A DNA stretch of 64,000 nucleotides from Caballeronia fortuita (GTDB lineage: Bacteria > Pseudomonadota > Gammaproteobacteria > Burkholderiales > Burkholderiaceae). Under the pieces are notes generated by a model. That model was not told the origin of the DNA. It was given only the letters and a program-made list of their open reading frames with translations, and searched no databases. Positions within the stretch are counted from its first letter, which is position 1, and every line of letters begins with the position of its first letter. The translations under genes and the position numbers were made by a program. The DNA lies in NCBI RefSeq assembly GCF_001544835.2, contig NZ_FCNX02000014.1, forward strand, positions 151,492 through 215,491, read 5' to 3'. Shown here piece by piece: positions 61,693 to 64,000 of the stretch.

Positions 61693-61983
61693 ATGCTGTT
61701 TCACGTCGAGATGACGGTCAATCTTCCGCACGACATGACGAGCGCGCGGGCGGACGAACTCAAGGCGCAAGAGAAGGCGATGGCGCAGCAGTTGCAGCGC
61801 GAAGGCGTGTGGCGTCATCTGTGGCGCATCGCGGGACGCTATGCGAACGTCAGCATCTTCGATGTCGAAAGCCCCGCGCATCTGCATGACGTGCTGAGCC
61901 GTTTGCCGTTATTTCCGTATATGTCGATGGAAGTCACGGCGCTGTGCAGACATGCATCGTCGGTGAGGGAAGGGGACGCATAA
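61693..61983 (+). CDS. catC: Muconolactone delta-isomerase CatC
   Basis: A 96-residue isomerase moving the double bond of muconolactone to give beta-ketoadipate enol-lactone. The start MLFHVEMTVNLPHDM, the middle LWRIAGRYANVSIFDVES and the end LSRLPLFPYMSMEVTALCRH are typical. AGGAGCGACC precedes the ATG. Last gene of catB-catA-catC; the following steps (catD, pcaIJ) are not in the window. Confidence 0.96.
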   Translation: MLFHVEMTVNLPHDMTSARADELKAQEKAMAQQLQREGVWRHLWRIAGRYANVSIFDVESPAHLHDVLSRLPLFPYMSMEVTALCRHASSVREGDA

Positions 61984-62016
61984 GCATGAGCGTGCGATCG
62001 TTGTTACGATCTCGGC

Positions 62017-62757
62017 ATGAACGATAAGCTCGATCAACATGCCGATCTGTTCGGCGTCGATGGCTGCAAGGCGGGATGGTTCGTCGCGAAGCAATGCGGG
62101 CGCAGCGGGACGATCGCGACGGATGTCATCGCCCGCTTCGCGGACCTGCTCGACTGGACTCGCGCGAATGCGATCGTGGCCGTCGACATGCCGATCGGCC
62201 TGTCATCGAACGGCACGCGCACATGCGACACGCTTGCCCGCAAAATGCTCGGCCGTCCGCGCGCCAGTTCGGTTTTCTCGCCGCCGGCGCGCGCGGCATT
62301 GGCGGCATCGGACTATGAAGAAGCGTGCGCGCTCAATCACGCCGCATGCGCAAAGCGCATCTCGATCCAGGCATTCCACATTCGCAACAAGATCGCCGAA
62401 GTCGACGATGTAGTGCGCACGCGCGCCGGTGCTGCGGCGCGCGTCTTCGAAGTACATCCGGAACTGAGCTTCATGCATCTGCGCATGGAAGAGGGCGGAC
62501 CGTCGCACGGCTTGCGCGAAAGCAAGGCACATGCGCCGGGATTCGCCTTGCGTCATGCACTGCTCGTGCAATGCTTCGGCAGCGCGATCGACACGGCGCT
62601 GGCAGCGCGCAAGTCCGCGCAAGCATCGCGCGACGATGTGCTCGATGCCTTCGCCGTGCTATGGAGCGCACGCCGCATCGCTTCGGGAAAGGCCTTTCGC
62701 TTGCCGGAAGCGATCGAGCACGATGCGGCGGGCGTCCCGATGACGATCCATTGCTGA
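62017..62757 (+). CDS. DUF429 family protein (predicted RNase H-like nuclease fold)
   Basis: A 246-residue DUF429 protein: FGVDGCKAGWFVAKQ at the start (acidic residue after the first strand), VAVDMPIGLSS, GRPRASSVFSPPAR, and VFEVHPELSFMHL. Acidic residues at strand ends fit the RNase H-like fold, but no activity is known to me. It follows catC by 33 bases without being related in function. Confidence 0.85.
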   Translation: MNDKLDQHADLFGVDGCKAGWFVAKQCGRSGTIATDVIARFADLLDWTRANAIVAVDMPIGLSSNGTRTCDTLARKMLGRPRASSVFSPPARAALAASDYEEACALNHAACAKRISIQAFHIRNKIAEVDDVVRTRAGAAARVFEVHPELSFMHLRMEEGGPSHGLRESKAHAPGFALRHALLVQCFGSAIDTALAARKSAQASRDDVLDAFAVLWSARRIASGKAFRLPEAIEHDAAGVPMTIHC

Positions 62758-62767
62758 AAGCGCGACG

Positions 62768-63253
62768 TCATCCGCCTTGCCTGCGATAGTGCGCCACGTG
62801 CAACGCCTTTATGCGATCCGCGAATTCATCGACGGGGCCATCGACCACGATATCGTCGACGACTTGCTGAATCGGCAGTGGCCGCACGCGTCCCGGCCGG
62901 GCGCCGAGCTCGGTGCGCCAGCGCGTGAACTGCTCGCCCGACGCCGCATAAACGATGCGCCCCAATCCGACCCACGCATGGGCCGCCGAGCACATCGGGC
63001 AATGCTCGCCTGACGTGTACACGACGGCATCCTTGCGCTCCGCTTGCGGAACGTGCTCCGCCGCCCATTTGGCGATCGCGAATTCCGGATGCCGCGTCTG
63101 ATCGCCGCTGCTTACGCGGTTGCGGTCTTCGAAAAGCACGCGCCCGTCTTTCGAAACGAGCATGGAACCGAAGGGCTCGTCGCCGTTGTCGAGCGCTTCC
63201 TGCGCCAGTTCGATGCAGCGGATCAAATGCTTCTTGTCGATATCGTCGATCAT
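62768..63253 (-). CDS. Cytidine/guanine deaminase family protein
   Basis: A 161-residue zinc deaminase. Zinc ligand His55 and proton shuttle Glu57 (HPEFAIAKWA), zinc cysteines Cys85 and Cys88 (GEHCPMCSAA). The arrangement fits nucleoside/guanine deaminases. The substrate is not assigned. It converges on the DUF429 gene 10 bases away. Confidence 0.9.
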   Translation of the reverse strand: MIDDIDKKHLIRCIELAQEALDNGDEPFGSMLVSKDGRVLFEDRNRVSSGDQTRHPEFAIAKWAAEHVPQAERKDAVVYTSGEHCPMCSAAHAWVGLGRIVYAASGEQFTRWRTELGARPGRVRPLPIQQVVDDIVVDGPVDEFADRIKALHVAHYRRQGG

Positions 63254-63417
63254 GGCGTGCGCTCCTTGTCTGACTGCCGGACTACGATGTTAGCGAACCA
63301 GCGAATAGCGAAAGGCTTTTCTCGATGCGCTGCAAACGGCGGGAATCGGGCTACGACGACCGGCAGGGCGGTATAAAATTGAGACGTACTTGTCTCGCGC
63401 TCGAAAGCGCCGCTGCC

Positions 63418-63636
63418 ATGGAAACTCATTCGGGCAAAGAAGCCTCCCGCAAACGGATGACGCCGCGCACGCTCAACGTGCTGACGGCGCTCATCGGCCT
63501 GGCCACGCTTGCGTTGGGCGTGGCGTGGCTGATCTATACGTGGATAGTGCATCTGGAAGTGCCGTACTTCGCGATTCCGCTCGTGCTGACGGTGCCGGTA
63601 ATCGTCGCGGTGGCGTTCCGGAATTGCTGGGACTGA
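63418..63636 (+). CDS. Small inner-membrane protein
   Basis: A 72-residue hypothetical protein with two hydrophobic segments (VLTALIGLATLALGVAWLIYTW and VPYFAIPLVLTVPVIVAVAF), a basic N terminus and no recognised family. I chose ATG 63418; the frame is open upstream to 63325. No strong ribosome site is visible. Confidence 0.6.
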   Translation: METHSGKEASRKRMTPRTLNVLTALIGLATLALGVAWLIYTWIVHLEVPYFAIPLVLTVPVIVAVAFRNCWD

Positions 63637-63719
63637 AGCGTTTCGATGCGCGTCCGAACGTCCACGCAAAAGAAAACGCACCGTGGCGATTCGATCGCGA
63701 CGGTGCGTCTGAATGTCGT

Positions 63720-63796
63720 TGGTAGGCTCGATTGGACTCGAACCAACGACCCCCACCATGTCAAGGTGGTGCTCTAACCAGCTGAGCTACGAGCCT
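63720..63796 (-). tRNA. tRNA-Val (anticodon GAC), with encoded CCA
   Basis: On the minus strand the acceptor stem AGGCTCG/CGAGCCT, discriminator A and encoded CCA enclose a normal cloverleaf: D arm AGCTCAGCTGGTTAGAGC, anticodon stem CCACC/GGTGG with loop TTGACAT, and TGGTTCGAGTCCA T arm. Length is 77 bases including CCA. Anticodon GAC reads valine codons GUC and GUU. Confidence 0.95.
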
Positions 63797-63809
63797 ACGG
63801 AAGCCGCGA

Positions 63810-63815
63810 ATTATA
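63810..63815 (-). promoter_or_regulatory. -10 box of the tRNA-Val gene
   Basis: A perfect TATAAT on the minus strand, 14 bases before the tRNA 5' end. The -35 region is poorly matched. Confidence 0.55.
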
Positions 63816-64000
63816 GGGGAAAGTTTCGCGTTGTGGGGATTTTTGAGCGAGGAATTTTTTACGAGGTTCTGCGAGGTTCGCGGCCTAAGCGGCCAAAGGA
63901 TATGCGTCGGTTTACATAACACAAATTATCGAATGATTTGTTGTAGGTCCCAAGTTCAGATGTCGTGTTTGCGCCAAGTAGAGATGTCGCGTTTTGACGT
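63816..64000. other. Right edge: no gene, two imperfect direct repeats
   Basis: Bases 63952-63970 and 63976-63994 match at 16 of 19 positions with a 24-base period (core AGATGTCGYGTTT). Spaced terminal repeats like this occur at ends of some insertion sequences (IS21 type, for example), but no transposase is in view. No gene is supportable. Confidence 0.3.

Noticed and set aside
1..64000. CRISPR arrays, rRNA operons, prophage or complete insertion sequences
   Set aside because: No regularly spaced repeats, rRNA sequence, phage structural genes or transposase genes were seen anywhere in the window.

Overview
The window is GC-rich, densely coded chromosomal DNA of a Burkholderiaceae bacterium, most like Paraburkholderia or Caballeronia. 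This rests on gene content and protein style (DUF4148 protein, trimeric-type porins, H-NS paralogue, iac/mau/cat catabolic genes); no marker gene fixes the species. Nearly all real genes start with ATG or GTG behind GGAG-type ribosome sites.

Region by region. 1-3.7 kb: a branched-chain amino acid ABC importer (liv) locus that looks damaged. A 0.6 kb inverted-repeat element separates the binding protein from livH, and a 24-base piece of that element sits exactly where livM and livF are joined, with no livG. 3.7-15 kb: housekeeping genes (AroE-like dehydrogenase, Kup, CoA-transferase, amino acid permease, 1-Cys peroxiredoxin, ferritin-like protein, GntR regulator, PanE, DUF4148 and DUF427 proteins). 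15.1-18.2 kb: an exported methionine sulfoxide repair operon (msrB, DipZ-type thiol shuttle, msrA). 18.4-21.9 kb: an OmpR/sensor-kinase pair, then a 0.9 kb non-coding stretch with a possible small RNA. 22-28 kb: a small aromatic module (LysR, MFS, GntR, Rieske oxygenase and its reductase). 28-31.7 kb: a double alpha/beta hydrolase lacking nucleophile serines, Ohr, a VOC protein and an H-NS protein with two DNA-binding motifs. 31.9-36 kb: a ureide module (two 5-hydroxyisourate hydrolases, one Tat-exported, MFS, LysR, OHCU decarboxylase).

36-50 kb is a complete-looking indole-3-acetic acid (auxin) degradation locus: iacG, iacE-H-I-B-A, iacD-C, iacF and two transporters, all on the minus strand. 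It is interrupted by three plus-strand regulators (a FixJ-type response regulator, a soluble PAS histidine kinase and a LysR protein). 50-59.4 kb carries a porin, an AraC regulator and a tryptophan-tryptophylquinone amine dehydrogenase operon (mauB-E-D-A type, two cytochromes c, aldehyde dehydrogenase, second porin). 59.5-62 kb is catB-catA-catC.

Read together, 36-62 kb can be interpreted as one catabolic island. An aromatic amine such as tryptamine would be oxidised in the periplasm, the aldehyde converted to indole-3-acetate, the acid degraded by Iac enzymes to catechol, and catechol opened by CatA and passed to the beta-ketoadipate pathway. The amine substrate is inferred from neighbourhood, not shown by the sequence. 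The window ends with a DUF429 protein, a nucleoside deaminase, a small membrane protein and tRNA-Val(GAC).
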